The notes: generated by a model from the sequence alone, not told the origin. A stretch of DNA of 64,000 nt from Patiria miniata (GCF_015706575.1 NW_024037074.1:6014001-6078000), one strand, 5' to 3'. Shown: positions 1-13,312, numbered from the stretch's first letter. Made by a program: numbers and translations.

Positions 1-857
1 CCCGCGGCGCCAAAATCGCTCCACGTCCGTGGAAAAATACGGAGGGTGTCTTCCGCCGGGTCGGACACTTCGGGTCGTCCTGATTTTCCCGTACGGACCG
101 GCGATCCTTTTCGTCTATTTTTCGTGACAGCATTTTGCACAGGAATTTTCCGTCGTGTGCGCTTTCACGTTGACTGCCTGGCCGCCCCCTGTGCTGGCTT
201 TTCTGCGAGTCTAGACTGTGCGAGGTCAGCGAGGTCAACGTAGGGGTTTCGTTTACGTGTTCTACTCAGCCGTACTGCCAAAGCGTTCACCAAATTGTGA
301 TATGGGGTGACCTTGGTAAAATATTTTTTCTCCATGGTGCGTGGCCACCGAGTGCCCCTATTCTTTCATATGCTTCGCTTGCCGCCCCTGCGCCGAGTGC
401 AACGAATACTCAGAAGGACTACACATTAAGTATGCCTTGCGCGGTCTGACCAATCGAAAGTCTACACTGCGTAGTATATCCGGGCTATGCAAAACTGTCG
501 CTGGCAACGCGTACTGCAGCCTGCTCCACACCCTGGAAACGAGGTTGGGTCTACGGTGCTCGCTATTTGCATGATTTGCAGCACAAGCATGTGAGTGACG
601 TGTATAGTGCTCTGTTGCTTCGTCGTGTGTTAATACAGCTCCATGCTTCCACCAAGGCTGAGCGTTGTGAGTTCGCTGCCCGCCACAGTGTTGCGTTATA
701 ATTTCGGGGGCCTGTCTGGGATCAACGAAGGATCGATGCATTCAAACATCGCGATCTTAAACGCAGTCACACAAAAAATCAACGAAAATGTGTCCGATCC
801 GGCGGAAGACACCCTCCACATTTTTCCACGGACGTGGAGCGATTTTGGCGTCGCGAA
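1..857. mobile_element. Fold-back DNA element, left end cut by window edge
   Basis: Bases about 6-69 and 790-853 are near-perfect inverted repeats (each contains CCACGTCCGTGGAAAAAT or its complement and GGTGTCTTCCGCC). They enclose about 720 bp with no recognisable gene. This looks like a non-autonomous DNA transposon or snap-back element. The true left edge lies outside the window, so no target duplication can be checked. Confidence 0.6.
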
Positions 858-1107
858 AGACCGCGGTCTCAGATCGTTTCAGGAGCAAACATTTCTCGGA
901 GGCCGAGTAAAATTTGCTCTTATATAGATGGTTGACCCAAGTTGAATAACAGTTGACTCGACAAGTTCCTCGCAGACAGTCTCGCAAATTGTAAGACGTT
1001 CAAGTTTACGTTTGTTGAAGAGTCCAATATACTGAAACTTAATTATGACCTTCTTAATCAGCCTTCGCCTGTGTACTACGGCAAGCCTTTCAAGTACGTT
1101 TTCTCAC

Positions 1108-1690
1108 AAATGCCACTGCCTCACAAAATGCCAATTTAACAGACCAAAGGGAACATTTACAGACTGTTGCCATGGTACATAATTATCATGGGCGTCAATC
1201 GGTGGGGGACGGGGAACCCCCCCCCCCCCCCCCATTTTAAAGCGGTGGAGACTTTTTGGTCCCCCCCCCACTTTTCTTCCCCGAATAAAAATTGTAGCTA
1301 CTACATGTATAATGATTCCATTACTCAGAATAGCTGATTCAATGACACCAAACTCAAAAATGATGTTTAAAAGATGATCTTCGTTTTCCAAATGCGACTG
1401 CCTCACAAAAAGCCAATTTAACAGACCAACGGCAACATTTACAGACAGTTGCCATGGTACATAATTATCATGTGCGTAAATCGACGGGGGACAGGGGACC
1501 CCCCCCCCCCACACACACACACAACCCACATTTTGAGGGGGGACATTGTTTGGTCTCCCTCCCCCCCCCCCCACACACACACTTTTTCTTCCCCGAATAA
1601 AAATATTGTAGCCTACAATAATGATTCTATTGCTCAGAATACATGTAGCTGATTCAATTACTCAAAACTCAAAACTTTCACAGATGATCT
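1108..1690. repeat. Tandem duplication of a ~282-bp unit with C-tracts
   Basis: The stretch starting at 1108 (AAATGCCACTGCCTCAC) recurs at 1390 with the same order of landmarks: GTTGCCATGGTACATAAT, a C-tract, CTTCCCCGAATAAAAAT and ACTCAGAATA. Two diverged head-to-tail copies are therefore present. The second copy has gained CA dinucleotide runs next to its C-tracts. Open frames over the C-tracts are artefacts of proline/glycine-rich translation. Confidence 0.7.
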
Positions 1691-2172
1691 TTTGCTCAAA
1701 TTGGTTTTAGTGATCAGAAATTGCCTCAGATCACACCACAGAAATTGATATTCTTTAACTGCATGTCTCACCAACTATATCCCCCATTTACATTTAACTC
1801 CCCACATTTTCATCCCCAACACTACGCCCTACCCGATCTATGATCGGGTAAACCAGCTTGTCATAACATAATCGTCAAGGGCCCATAGAGGCTAGAGCGG
1901 AAGATTTCTTTCAGGTCAGGAGATATATTTTCTTGATGACAAACTGCTGTTGTCGCACTCCACAAGAAGACCGCCCTAAATCCAGCATTTACGAAAATCC
2001 CCCGCCAAGAAGTTGATAGTAGATGGTGAAGTGTCATTTTCACCCTAGCTTGCCGGCTCGGGTTGATAAACAACAGGACTGTTTCATTTAAAAAGTCGGT
2101 TTTTACAGCATCAACACAACTACTTTGTAGCTACATTCATCCTGAATATGCAAATCAAACTCATTTACATAC

Positions 2173-4480
2173 CCCTGTGCCACGCCCATCCCTCAGTTCT
2201 TGGTACTGCGACACAACGCACAGCAGGCATCCAAGCTAGAAAAAAATATCAGCGGGTCACAAGGTCAAAGGTTATACGATCTTGACGCCATTAACTTCCA
2301 AAGTTCATCATTTTATTAAGCCAGTGGTTCTTGTTATCCCAATCAAATAATGATTATTATCCATAGATCAGAAGTTATCTTTGCATCTCATCACGGCAGA
2401 GAGTTCTGGTCTGATCCATTCGCGAATCGGCGTCAATCTTCGAACCGTCATGAAAACAATAGACATTAATATGAAATATCTGACTCACCTCAAGTATAAC
2501 AGCACAAGCCAGTAACGCCACCAGAGGCCAGTAAACAGCCCTGTAGATGAAAATCGGGTCACCCCCAAGTTCATTCGCCCACAAGGTCAGGATGTCAAAG
2601 TAGTATATATTATTTCCGTTCTAAAAAAAAAAAAGAGGGGAAAAGTCCAAGATCAGTTACACAAATCACTAAAACTGAATTGAGAAGTCTAACGCGGATT
2701 ATTTTTGAAAATTATCGGACAATACTCTGAACATTCGAATTTCGTTTATGAACATTTTGATTGAAAAGAAACTACATGGGGCCTAGTTATGATTTCCACC
2801 TTTTTGGTGTTTCCAAGCATGAGCAATTTACCGCTACTTCCGCCTCCCATGTTTGAAATACGGGTATAAACTATAAAGCATTTGGTAAAGGGTCTGGTTT
2901 TTCACGAACAGAATTTTAGCTGCTTCGCTTCTCATACCCCTCCCCCCAAGCACCTTTAGTCAGATGTGATATACATGCATGTGTAATAACTTACAGCAAG
3001 ATTGACGACCAGAATCACTACCAGGGCCACAAAGACTCCAATCATGACGGTCTGGGCTACTATGAAGGGAACGAGCAGCCCTTTCTTGCTCTAAAATTGT
3101 TGGTATAAAACAGAATATAATTTATAAAATGAAAGGAGTCCCTATACAATCATTTCAGTTCCTTTAAGGGAGTGTAGGCCTATATATAGCTTGATGCTGC
3201 CATATTGACATAAATAGCTCGATCTAATACAGCAGCCTTCTCTGATGGTCCTGCATTGTGACCAAATTCAGAGGACCCAGCGGGAACCATGTCCCCACCC
3301 CAACCAACAACCCCCCCCCCAAAAAAATAATCCTTTTAAATAATTAAATCAGAAAAAGGAGTAAAGACGACTTTTTCTTAGTCGATGTTTATACTCATGC
3401 CTTTCCTTCTACGGATTCATGAATATTAATAGAACGAAAGGAACAGGGGGAAAAAAGAACGCCTCCCTAAATTGCGTCAGGCCCCACCTTGTCGAATTTG
3501 TAACGGCCAACTGGTCATTTTAACCCCCCCCCCCTCCGGCCCCCGCCCTACGGCCTCCTCACAAATTTGTTTCTGGGCATTTTGAAAGTACACTTTCAAA
3601 GTCGAAAACTTAAGTACACGAGAACAAAGAAATGACGCCACAAGGATACAAATTCTAGTATGTGCGGTTGTATGAGTTTACCTTGAAGATGCCAACCACG
3701 AGAACTATTGTAGTGATACCAAACCCACGCTGAGTAAGATCATCGTGATCCAATACGCCAGCAGGTATGCTGAATGTGTCGAAAATATAACATACACAGA
3801 TTCAATCCCGTGAAATGTTTAACCCTCTTTTGGTTTAAATACACACAGAGACCCTGCGCAGTCGTTTCTCCCCCCCCCCAAAAAAAAGGCAAGCCTAAAT
3901 CTGGTCTCAGTGCGAACCAAATTCTATTCTTTTGATTCAGACTGGCTACAAAGTTCGTAGAATTCGCAGTTCGCATGGAGACCTGACTTATTGTCCATTG
4001 TACCATGAAAGCATATGAAACAAACAATTATGCTAAATCACATACGACATATTGTACATGAATAGGAAAGCCTCGTATAAACCCTACTCCCGCACCAGGG
4101 TAAGTCACAAGTAACAGTCAGTTATTGAGACAGGTGACCAGTCTACTGCAGTCTAATTCACAACAACCAGCCAGCTAGCCAGCCAGCCAGCCCGGGGGGG
4201 GGGGGGGGGGGGGGGGAGACAGCCAGCCAGCCTGCCAGTCAGCCAGCCAGCCCAGCCATGCAGCCAGCTAGTCAGCCATGCAACCAGCCAGCCCAGCCAG
4301 CCGGGGGGCCAGCCAGCCAGTCAGCAAGCCAGCCAACCACAAGCCAGCCGGGGAGCAAGCCAGCAGCCCAGCCAGCCAGCCACAAACCAGCCAACCAGCA
4401 AGCCAGCAGCCCAGCCAGCCAGCCAGCCAAGCCTGCCAGCCAATCTGCCCAGCCATGGAGCCAGCCAGTCAGTCATGCAA

Positions 4481-4511
<31 letters not shown>

Positions 4512-5223
4512 TGGCTGGCCCTCTCAAGGACCAACAAGATTTAACCCCCCCAAAAATAAATAAACAATGGAACCTATATACCAACTCTTCAACAAACCAA
4601 CTGACATTTGTTAACGTTCATCCTGAAAATTGTGCCACTTTGTAAGAGTCAGGCAAATTTCTTGAGAAATTATATAATGAGATTTCGCAAAATTACCTAA
4701 TCAAAATATTGGCTCACCTGCTGGCGCTGAACCTTTGAATGTATTATAGAATAACACCAAGGCCCTCGCGCTCTGGATGCCGGTACCCAAGCATAATACC
4801 TAATAGGAGGAAAAGAGACAGACTCATAATTTTTTGCTATTAATTAGCGTTTTAAGATTGCAGACATTGTATTGCTATTTCTTTGTGTTGGTCTTTAATG
4901 CCAAAGATTTGTAAAGATGTGTCATTGTTTTAGCCCGTACTTCATGTCCTATAGTTTCATGTTTTCATTTTATTAATAATTATTTAGAACATACACGCGA
5001 AAGCATATAAAATTTCAATGACATTAGTGCAGTTTTTTTTAATGTATTGAAAGGCATTTTGGTATGACCAACAAATATGTTTTAAGCTATTGATTCTATT
5101 TGCTTCGCTTCTGTAAAACCGACAGAAAAAAATCAAGTTCATACTCACCATTGACCATAAAGCCACGACAATAGACCCAACTCTGACGTCACAACAGCAG
5201 CAACATCTTCTAAAGACGGCCAT
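2173..5223 (-). pseudogene. LAPTM-like four-pass membrane protein, copy 1, frameshifted
   Basis: Six exons are seen on the minus strand: 5149-5223, 4718-4799, 3682-3769, 2995-3090, 2489-2620 and 2173-2235. The product starts MAVFRRCCCCCDVRVGSI and has four hydrophobic segments and the C-terminal-side motif QYQELRDG shared with copy 2. Exon phases (0,1,0,0,0) match the two paralogues to the right. Exon 3 is 88 nt where both paralogues have 89: after LLSV (about 3721-3729, in GTGGGTTTG) the frame slips and meets a TAG, although the other frame goes on with an intact transmembrane helix ending GIFK. This is either a one-base deletion in a G run (assembly error) or early decay. No terminal exon like the 37-residue tail of copy 2 was found in 1-2172. 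LAPTM proteins sit in late endosomes and lysosomes; that location is inferred from the family. Confidence 0.6.
4155..4516. repeat. (AGCC)n microsatellite with a ~25-base G run
   Basis: Degenerate CAGC/AGCC tetranucleotides run for about 360 bp and are interrupted by a G homopolymer at about 4193-4217. Frames of up to 101 codons rich in Q, P, A and S (plus) or W, L, A and G (minus) are by-products of the repeat. It lies in intron 2 of LAPTM-like copy 1. Confidence 0.9.
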
Positions 5224-5824
5224 CTTGTTGTCGTCCCTCTGTGGTTTCCGATCTGCTTTTCTAACTAACAGGAACCGATGAATGGTTAATTATTCTATGA
5301 AGAGAAATAGACGTTAATTACGAGGCTTCGTTCTTGCTGGCGGTGTCAATGGGTGTGCCCATTTTTACCCATAGACCTTGAAACAGCCCGGTGGTCACGT
5401 GGTTGGTTGTTGTGACCCGCTAACGTCACCCTTGCCTTAATCGGCTAATAATCTGTACCTTAACTGTTTACCAATGATGCATTTTTTTGCCTAATGAGTT
5501 TGCTTAAGAGGCTGTTATCGTCAACAAAAAATACCCCGTGCTAAGGCGAGACTGAAGTTCATAGGCGCTGAGTGATTTATTTGTATAACTGTTTGCTTGT
5601 TTGTTCTTTCTTTTTTAAGGACATATATTTTTATCAATTTTATCAATTTTTATCTCCAACAACAATATGCACTTTTAGTACCATCCATATGAGGACTTGG
5701 TGAAAAAAAATAGAGGCCTGAAGTTAACATTGCAATATGAACTCAAGTTAGCGAACTTCACTATCTGCAAAAGAGGAAGAAATGCGGCTATGTAAAGATG
5801 AAATATGTAAAACTTAGTGACATA

Positions 5825-6080
5825 CAGGGTGAGTAAAAAAAACACCACGAAACCAAAATGGCAGGACCAATTTATGAATGAAGTTTTGCCTGTAGCACTT
5901 TCAAAATCTAGGATATGACAGCCAAGTCATTAAGCTTTCTTTTAGTATAAAAATAATTCAGATCACTCATGTACTTTTCAAGTTACGGAATTCTGAACAT
6001 AAACACCGTTTTAAAGTTCTGTCCACGGATCACAAAAAGGCAAGTGTGCTTTCAGCCAAACAAAAACAATTCTCATGCGA
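5825..6080. mobile_element. Half copy of the CAGGGTGAGTAAAAAA fold-back element
   Basis: It begins with CAGGGTGAGTAAAAAAAA after a TA dinucleotide. It continues with CACTTTCAAAATCTAGGA, AAGCTTTCTTTTAGTA and CACCGTTTTA, the same order as the left arm of the complete element at 21381-21886. The matching right arm is absent here. Confidence 0.7.
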
Positions 6081-6143
6081 CTGCCTTCTTTGATAACTTG
6101 TGGTGAAATACCTCAATACTTTGCGACAGGAATAACAATAAAG

Positions 6144-6545
6144 CAGGCGCGGTTCTAGAACCAATATTTTGGGGGGCTAGCACGGTGGATCCAGAATTTT
6201 TTCAGGGAGGCGAGCTGAAATGTTGACCGGTTATTTTTTTCAGACACTTAGGGCCTCCGAAGATCAATAGGGGGGGGGGGGGGGGGGGGTCATGCCATAT
6301 TTTCAATGGGGAGCGCCACTAAAATCCTAAAATTCACACTATATTAACTAATGCACCCTTGTCACGGCTATTTCTTCATTAGGGGGAGACCGTTCGCATG
6401 TACATCACAATCCTTCTTTTTGCTAATGCAATTTTTTTTTTACGGAATTTATTTTGGGGGGGCTAGACAAAAATTGGGGGGGGGGGGGGGGGGGCTACAG
6501 CCCCCCTAGCCCCCCCCCCCCCCCCCCCCCGTAGAACCGCGCCTG
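6144..6545. mobile_element. hAT-type MITE, 402 bp, 8-bp target duplication
   Basis: Terminal inverted repeats CAGGCGCGGTTCTA and TAGAACCGCGCCTG are flanked on both sides by CAATAAAG (6136-6143 and 6546-6553). An 8-bp duplication with ends starting CAG is the signature of hAT elements. The interior holds several long G or C runs and no coding capacity. Confidence 0.85.
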
Positions 6546-7913
6546 CAATAAAGCACAAGCATCGAACTAAGATTCACAAATTTCTCTTTTAATACATTCT
6601 TTGGAGTTATAATACACTGTTTGCACTTGAAACATCACAGAGCCCTTGTACGATGCGCCTTCTATTAGGGCATCTGTTGTCATTTAAATTTTGTGACATT
6701 AATGAACGCACAATGTGTGTACTCCTTGTTCCACTCCTGCTTTCGGAGTGGAACAGAGACCCGCCCTCAACGGGCAAAAGGTCAAGAGAGGTCTAGCATA
6801 TTGGATAATATTTTAGCGATAAAATTGTTGTTTTCAACGTAAGCTTTGAAAAACTCTACAAATTGACAAATACTTTAAGTCTTCTGCAAAGTTTAATCAT
6901 ATTTCAAACCAAATCATAGGGGAAGGTAAAGTGATATAGTTCAAGTGTAAAACGTTAACAAATTCACATCGTCTCAAGTCGGCCTCATAAAAAAATTACA
7001 GTGTAACTTAATATACAAGTCTAATCAATGTTGTGTGATAATTGAACAGTCACGAGAGCGTTTATTCTGATCGTTTATCTCCACTAATAAGAACGTACAG
7101 ACTCCATGGATGACAAAAAAATATACACATTCTGAATTTCTTTTCAATTCTTATAGTAATACCAAAACATGTTCAATAATTCTACATCCAGCTTTTACAA
7201 TATTATACAGGAATTGAACGATTATGAAAGTATTTACAATATTTCTGGTGTTTGTTACAAAACATGGTATTCTAATTATCTTGTGCATAACCCGGCAGGT
7301 TCATTTATGCATTTACGAAAGTTATCAGTAATATTAGGCAAGTCAACAAAATGAATCCTTTCACATGATCTGCTTCTTGAGAATGTAAACATACAAAATG
7401 CCTAGCTATATAAGTGCAGGTCTCTTCAAGGCAGACGGTCTTGAATAGGGACTATTTTGCGCAACCCGAACATGTGTGAGACTTTTAGCAATAAAGAAGC
7501 TTCTGATAATCTTTAACTGACTTTAGGTCGGCTAACATTCCTTTCACTTTTTTTTACAGCTGATTTTCTCTTCGGTGGTTTTTTTTTTTTTTTTTCTTTC
7601 TAGGTCCCACTATTTCGCGAGATTCCTGTACAGCAAAAAAAGCCCCGATTGATTCCATTCAGACACCAAAATGAAATACATTAATGTTTCTAGACAAGTC
7701 AACTTTTTTTTTCAATAGACGGATCCATTATAGGTCCCGCCCACTGCGCACGTACGTGGACAACTACGCATGTTCCAGATGCGCGCGTCATACGCGCACG
7801 CGCGCATGTCGGTAATCACGGCTGTGAATTGGTCAACACATCAATGGGCGGGGCTTTAGTGGATCGATGTATTTCGTGCGATGTTTCGCGGGTACAGTTT
7901 GTTCCCTTGCTGC

Positions 7914-10900
7914 TTAGCACTTGCTGTAGTACTGTTGTTGTGGGGCCGGCCTGGGGTCGTAAGTTGCAGGGGCAAAACCGGTGCTGTAGCCAGGTTGTTG
8001 GATGACAACTACAGGTGCGGAATGACCCTGCATCGAGGAGAAAAAAAACCATAACATAAATATTTCTGTCTTAACGCCGTGGGACGTTCCTATACCATGA
8101 TGGAGCTATTCAGCACAGACATTTTCCAAGGTCAGCAGGACATGTAATATTTCCTCAGCACATTTGGTCCATAAATGAATGTTCTGAGCGATATTTTGCT
8201 GTTTGGCAGGTCCTAGTCTTGACCCAAAACGTCAGTGAATGATAGCGATGGTTGCATCGTTGCATTTACTTTCTCGCACTGCTAAAAAGTAGGCGCGCTG
8301 GTCTATAATATATTATATTATATTTTCTGCAAATTATATTCAAATATATTCATGACATACCCTTCGGCCACACCCATCTCTAAGTTCCTGGTATTGTGAG
8401 ATGACACAGAGAAGACACAGAAGCTGCAGAGAAATAAAGTTGAAAAGGTCAGAGGTCAATTAGAACAGGTCCAAAACAAAGATGATGTTCATCTCGCACA
8501 TGACGTCAACAGTAAACTATGAGGGGGAAGCAACAGCGTGGGGTTAAAATATGCAAACTAGGTCAAAGGTCACAATCATGTAGCAACGCTCATCCTGAAA
8601 AACACTTAATTTTAGACTTCACACCACTTTGGTTGTGTAGTTCACCGAAAAGTAAACTGTTAACTAGTACCAAGGCTTTAGATGATTTTTTTGCTGACTT
8701 ACATCTATTCCCAAAACGATTGGGACTCCAACTGCAAGGCCGATCAAGACGTCCTTGACTATTGCAAAATCGAGGTCGCTGAAACTTCCTGCGTCAAGGT
8801 TAAGGAAATTGAAATAGATGTAGTTTCCATTCTGAGGAAGAGAGAGAAAAAAATAAAGAAAAGGTGTGAGCCACAAAATAAGTACGTGTGTTGCTGAAGT
8901 CTTATGTTTAATTCCACATAAGAAGTTGGAGAACAATGAAACTTGTTATAGAGGCATGCCACCGTACATTTTACAAACTCCACAAAGCGTGCCAAAAAAG
9001 AGCCAATTGCAAGTCATTATTCAACAGAGGAAGCAGGGGAGGCACGAAAAGTCAGACACAAATCTCCTGATGTCACTTACCACCAAGACAACAATGATGG
9101 CAATTTCCAGCACCACGTAGATGAGCATGTACAGGCTTTGGACGACCATGTACGGTACCAACAGTGCCTTTGCATCCTAAGAAGAACATACAGAAGAAAA
9201 TGTAGGAATTGCATAAATGAAAAGGATGCAAACATCAGAAGAAAATAGTCCTGCAATTGTTTTTTTTTCTCTCAACAGGAATTCTCTCTTTTTGTGTAAT
9301 TGATGTGGCTTTGCTATGATGCGTTTTGAACACCATGCAGAGGTCTTTAAAAGTCGTCGCAAATCTTCGCCAGTCATCACAAATCTACGCCAGCATTCCC
9401 TTGTGGAAGTCCCTTGTGGAACTCCCTTGTGGAAGTCCTTAGGAGAAGAACCAACCAAGTACCAACCAAGTACCAAGTACAACGGTATTCTATGTCATTG
9501 TACACTCATGTTCTGTAAACTGTGAAGATTTTGATCTAAAGTTTGTTTTACAAAAATGCAAACAAAATGTAACGGAATGTCAGACGTTTAGAATAGATAA
9601 TATAGGTATGGTTTGAAAGATACACCGTTCCACTTTAAAATGAGACATCAAAAGTCCAAATCTGATCATTTGTGACAGAGTTATGGCTAATTTGCCAAGA
9701 GAGGTCAAATTGACCATGGGACCAAGTTTCCAATTTTAGGCGTTGCGATGAAGGTAGCCTAATTGCCTCTCGGTGGATATGTACCTGGCCTTCAAAAAAA
9801 AATGTGTTAAGCGAGTAAATAGAATTCTAAACACTTTCTTGCTATCAGTTTGTAAACATGAATTACATGCTTAACATTTTTTAGCATGAGGTGACAGCAA
9901 GAAGGTGGTTAGAACTGTGTTTACTCGCTAAACACAAGTTTTTGTAGACCAGGCAAATATCCTCTTAGGCTATTTTTGTCCCAATGCCTGAAATTGAAAA
10001 CTTGGTCCCATGGTCAATTTGACCTCTCTTGGAAAATTACCCAAAACTCTGTCAAAAATTATCAGATTTGGACGTTTGATGTCTCATTTGAAAGTGGAAA
10101 GGCTAATCTTTCAACGCATACCTATATTATCTATGTTGATTAACCATTCTACGTCTGGCATTCCGTTATATTTTGTTTGCATTTTTTTGATACACACTGA
10201 ATAACTTGTGATTGTATTCACATAAAATTGTATATATGGTTCGTAATGGATTGCAATTCTGACACAATATTTAAGAAGCCACGTGTAGGCTAGGCCTACC
10301 TTAAAAATACCAAGGATGAGGCAAGCCGCTGCAATAAGCAGCAATGAATTGACTCCGATCGAGGCTCCCCACGTAGCTGTCAAAGTGACTGCAAAAAAAA
10401 GAAGAAATGTACGCAATTCATTAGACAAAAACAAACAATTTTGCCAGCAGGGACTTGGACATGAGGGTATTAAATTGTATTTTGAAAGCGTACAAAACCG
10501 CGTGTGGCGAAGGATTCCATTGTGTGTACCCTTTTTTGTTTTGCTCCCGACTTTATCCTGATGTTTTTATCACTTTAGTGACAATCAATATGCGATGTAT
10601 ATACTCATCACTCGGGGGAAAAGACCTTGAAAAGGGCACTTGCCCGTGGTGAAATGTACCGGACACTTGACCTCCGTAAAATCAAAAAGCCGGGGGAGGG
10701 GGGTGTTGGTACCACATTTGGTCCTTTTCAGGGCGATCCATGCGTGAAATTAAAAAAAAGGCACCCAGAACGGCCGATGGCACAAAGAAGGGCACCACTT
10801 CTTTTTAAAAAAGGACACTTGTTCAGACAAAAAGAAAGGCAACTTGTTAAAAAAAAAATTAAAAAAAAGGCACTCGTTACAAATTATGGGGGGGGGGGGA

Positions 10901-12217
10901 GCACTGGAGAGAAAAAAAATGACATTTGAATGGAAAAGGGCAGTCTTTACAAAATATTGGTGGGAATACCACCTATCCCCTTCTGGCTACGCCTATAAAT
11001 TATACAAATTGTATCTTTTCTAGTTTAGAGTAAAAGTGATGCGCATTTATTGAGAATACTTGCCAGACGGAGTTGTGCCGATACTGTCTTCCCCTGCCCA
11101 AGACTTTGCGCTCTGGATAAGGGCGGCTGCCGACACTATCTATGGCCATAAATAAATGAGGAAAAAAACATTGTTAACGTACAATCGTGAAAGGGGGTCC
11201 AATATAATTGGCTGATATAATTTAAAAGGAAGATACAACATTTTCAAACATCAAAAATTAAGTTATCACGAAATACCTTACTGGATTGTTACGGAATGAC
11301 AGCCTAAAGCATCCTGTAAAGTCGTGGCTCCTGGTGTGCTGACATTTTCAAGAAAAACTGTATTTTTCCAACGGTGGTCGGCCGACCAGCGTTGGAAAAA
11401 AACTGGTTTGTTCCAAAACTGCTCCTGTGTTTTCCTATTTAGTCATTCCGCATTAACTTGGCAATGGATTACACCTGTGAATGGGTACAAGCCTGCTAGA
11501 CTGATTCTTTGAACTTACAATTCTCCAAAGTCTATAAATTGCTCTGTTTCATCTTAAGTGGGGTCGGGGAATCAGACTACAAGAACAGTTTGGTTTTCTA
11601 GGTTTTTCCAGCATCTACAATCCCAAAACGTGAAACAAGTCAGTTTAACAATATTTGCTATGTACATACTAATCTTCCAAATCCATTTATTTCTGAAAAT
11701 TGCAGCAAAGGCAAATGTTGTACATTCCTTTTAAATAACACAAAGTAGCCACACAATTGGCTCAGAAGAAAGGTGGTATCGAATTGTTTCTGTCCGCAAT
11801 GCAACAACTTCATGAAAACCTGTCTTTAGAAAAGTCGACAGTAGAGAAATTTGCGGGACATTAACATTCCAAAAACCAAAAAAATTGGTGTTTTTTGCAA
11901 ACCTTTTGTTGACTTTTCAAAAAAATATATCTTCAGACAATAATTAAAAACCTTTATATAAAAAAACCTTTTCCTGGTCTAGACAAAAGTGTGTCAAAAC
12001 TGTCATCAATAATGGGTCAGATCTGGACGTTTAACCAGATGACAATACAGTTTTGTTTTGTCCCTATGTACATTTGTGCACCCTCAGTCGTTTTGCTTCA
12101 TCATTTCTTTTTCACAAAATTCCTTGTTATGATGGTACAACTTACCACTGTGTATACGGCAACCACTATTGAACCTACTCTGACGTTACAGCAGCAACAT
12201 GTGTGCATTATCGCCAT
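7914..12217 (-). CDS. LAPTM-like four-pass membrane protein, copy 2 (complete)
   Basis: Seven exons join into one 639-nt frame (212 residues): 12146-12217, 11064-11139, 10300-10388, 9081-9176, 8703-8831, 8361-8423 and 7914-8027. The chosen start gives MAIMHTCCCCNVRVGS, the CCCC-x-VR-x-G head typical of LAPTM4/5 and related small membrane proteins. Four hydrophobic segments follow at about residues 12-35, 60-80, 86-113 and 139-165. QYQELRDG and a cytosolic tail rich in P, Y and Q (TYDPRPAPQQQYYSKC) close the protein. The tail has PGY but not the PPxY motif through which LAPTM4/5 bind Nedd4 ligases. Intron 2 must use a GC donor (CTG|GCAAGT, 11062-11063) to keep frame. All other introns are GT-AG. 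The other two tandem copies share orientation and exon phases. Endo-lysosomal location is inferred from the family. A DUF4728-like or MARVEL-like assignment is the main alternative. Confidence 0.8.
9530..10195. mobile_element. Large imperfect fold-back element (~660 bp)
   Basis: The left half (for example ACGGAATGTCAGACG, GAGACATCAAAAGTCC, GGTCAAATTGACCATGGG, CCTGGCC) is mirrored in the right half (GGTCAATTTGACC, GACGTTTGATGTCTC, CGTCTGGCATTCCG). The apex is near 9865-9895, around the word AGCATG. It lies in intron 3 of LAPTM-like copy 2. A second copy of the same family is at 17640-18200. Confidence 0.75.
11219..11736 (+). mobile_element. TTAAAGGGAA-family MITE, copy 1
   Basis: Ends resemble TTAAAAGGAAGATACAAC and its complement CATTCCTTTTAA. 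The centre holds GGTCGGCCGACC within CCAACG..CGTTGG. The same ordered landmarks (AAAGCATCCTGTAA, CCTGCTAGACTG, GCTCTGTTTCATCTTA, TCTGAAAATTGCAGCAAA) recur at 29817-30340, 32868-33380 and 58933-59456. It carries no coding capacity. TTAA at both ends suggests a piggyBac-style target, but TTAA is also part of the inverted repeat, so the superfamily is open. Confidence 0.8.
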
Positions 12218-13312
12218 CTTGTTTGCTTCGTCTTCGTTTTTCTACTTCAGAACTAGGAAAATCACAATCTACAGGAGAAACAAATCACGAGTATAGCCCC
12301 GCAGCCGCTCGCCAAGTTCAAGTGAAAGAATTTCAAGCCCTCTGCCGGTTTTATAGGCATCTCGTGCGCGTGACCCCAAAAAATAAACATGACGTGTTTT
12401 CGTCGCATCCGATTGGCGGATACTTTTACAGACGTCACTGTTACCATGGTAAAGACCTAATTGTATGCGTTATGAATTTCAACTTTGTACACTCGTGGGA
12501 GATATCACAAAAGTTCAATTATTTGTACACTACAATCGAATTTGAGTATTAAGGTCCATTTTCATCAGATATGCCTACCAAGTATGCGATAATGGCATCG
12601 AATGACGCAGGACATCGGACGTACGTGTGTAGACATATCGTTCAAATTAGATTTGAATTCCTTCGAACTTTGGCTAAATTACCACGACCAATATATTTTG
12701 TTTTAGGATTACTTTACTTTATTTCTAACTTTACATGTATATACGCAATACGAAATCAATAATTAGTACATGTATAGAAACGCAAATACGATTATGGTCT
12801 GGTAAATAGTTGAGAATATCCATATTTGATCATCTATAATAATTTCTATGTGTTTAAACTCTCGAACCTGTTGGGTGTTCGAAGAATCATCACAGGCATG
12901 TGGGGTGCTGCGAACAGCGACGCTATAGCATGCACTCCCCTCGCCTCGACTCACTTTATGACTGACTGGACTTCAACCTTCTTGACCTTAATCTTTGACT
13001 AGCCTAGACTCATTCGAGTCGCTGTCCTATAGTCTAGAGTGACTTTAATTAAATCTATAGACAAAGACTTAGATTGACAAAATTCTTTGACTGGTTAATT
13101 AATACAATTATATATATCATTCTGAAATTAGTACCGTTAGCTAGCAATGGCACTTAAAACCGCATAATACTTTCTTATGAGTTTGAATACTGGGCAGCAA
13201 ACGTGATTTATATACATTGAAACATTACTAAATAGCGCTATTAATATTACAAAATCATAGAGTCATCTTTCTTGCATGGGTAGATGGGGACATTGGTTTT
13301 AAATTACATGTA

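Noticed and set aside
1104..1652. Frames of 67 and 158 codons rich in G, P and H
   Set aside because: They are produced by C-tracts and CA runs in the 282-bp duplication.
1861..2073. Minus-strand frame as terminal exon of LAPTM-like copy 1
   Set aside because: It has no resemblance to the copy 2 tail, and it is not preceded by an acceptor in the right phase.
4258..4584. Overlapping frames on both strands of 62-101 codons
   Set aside because: They are translations of the AGCC microsatellite and have only repeat composition.
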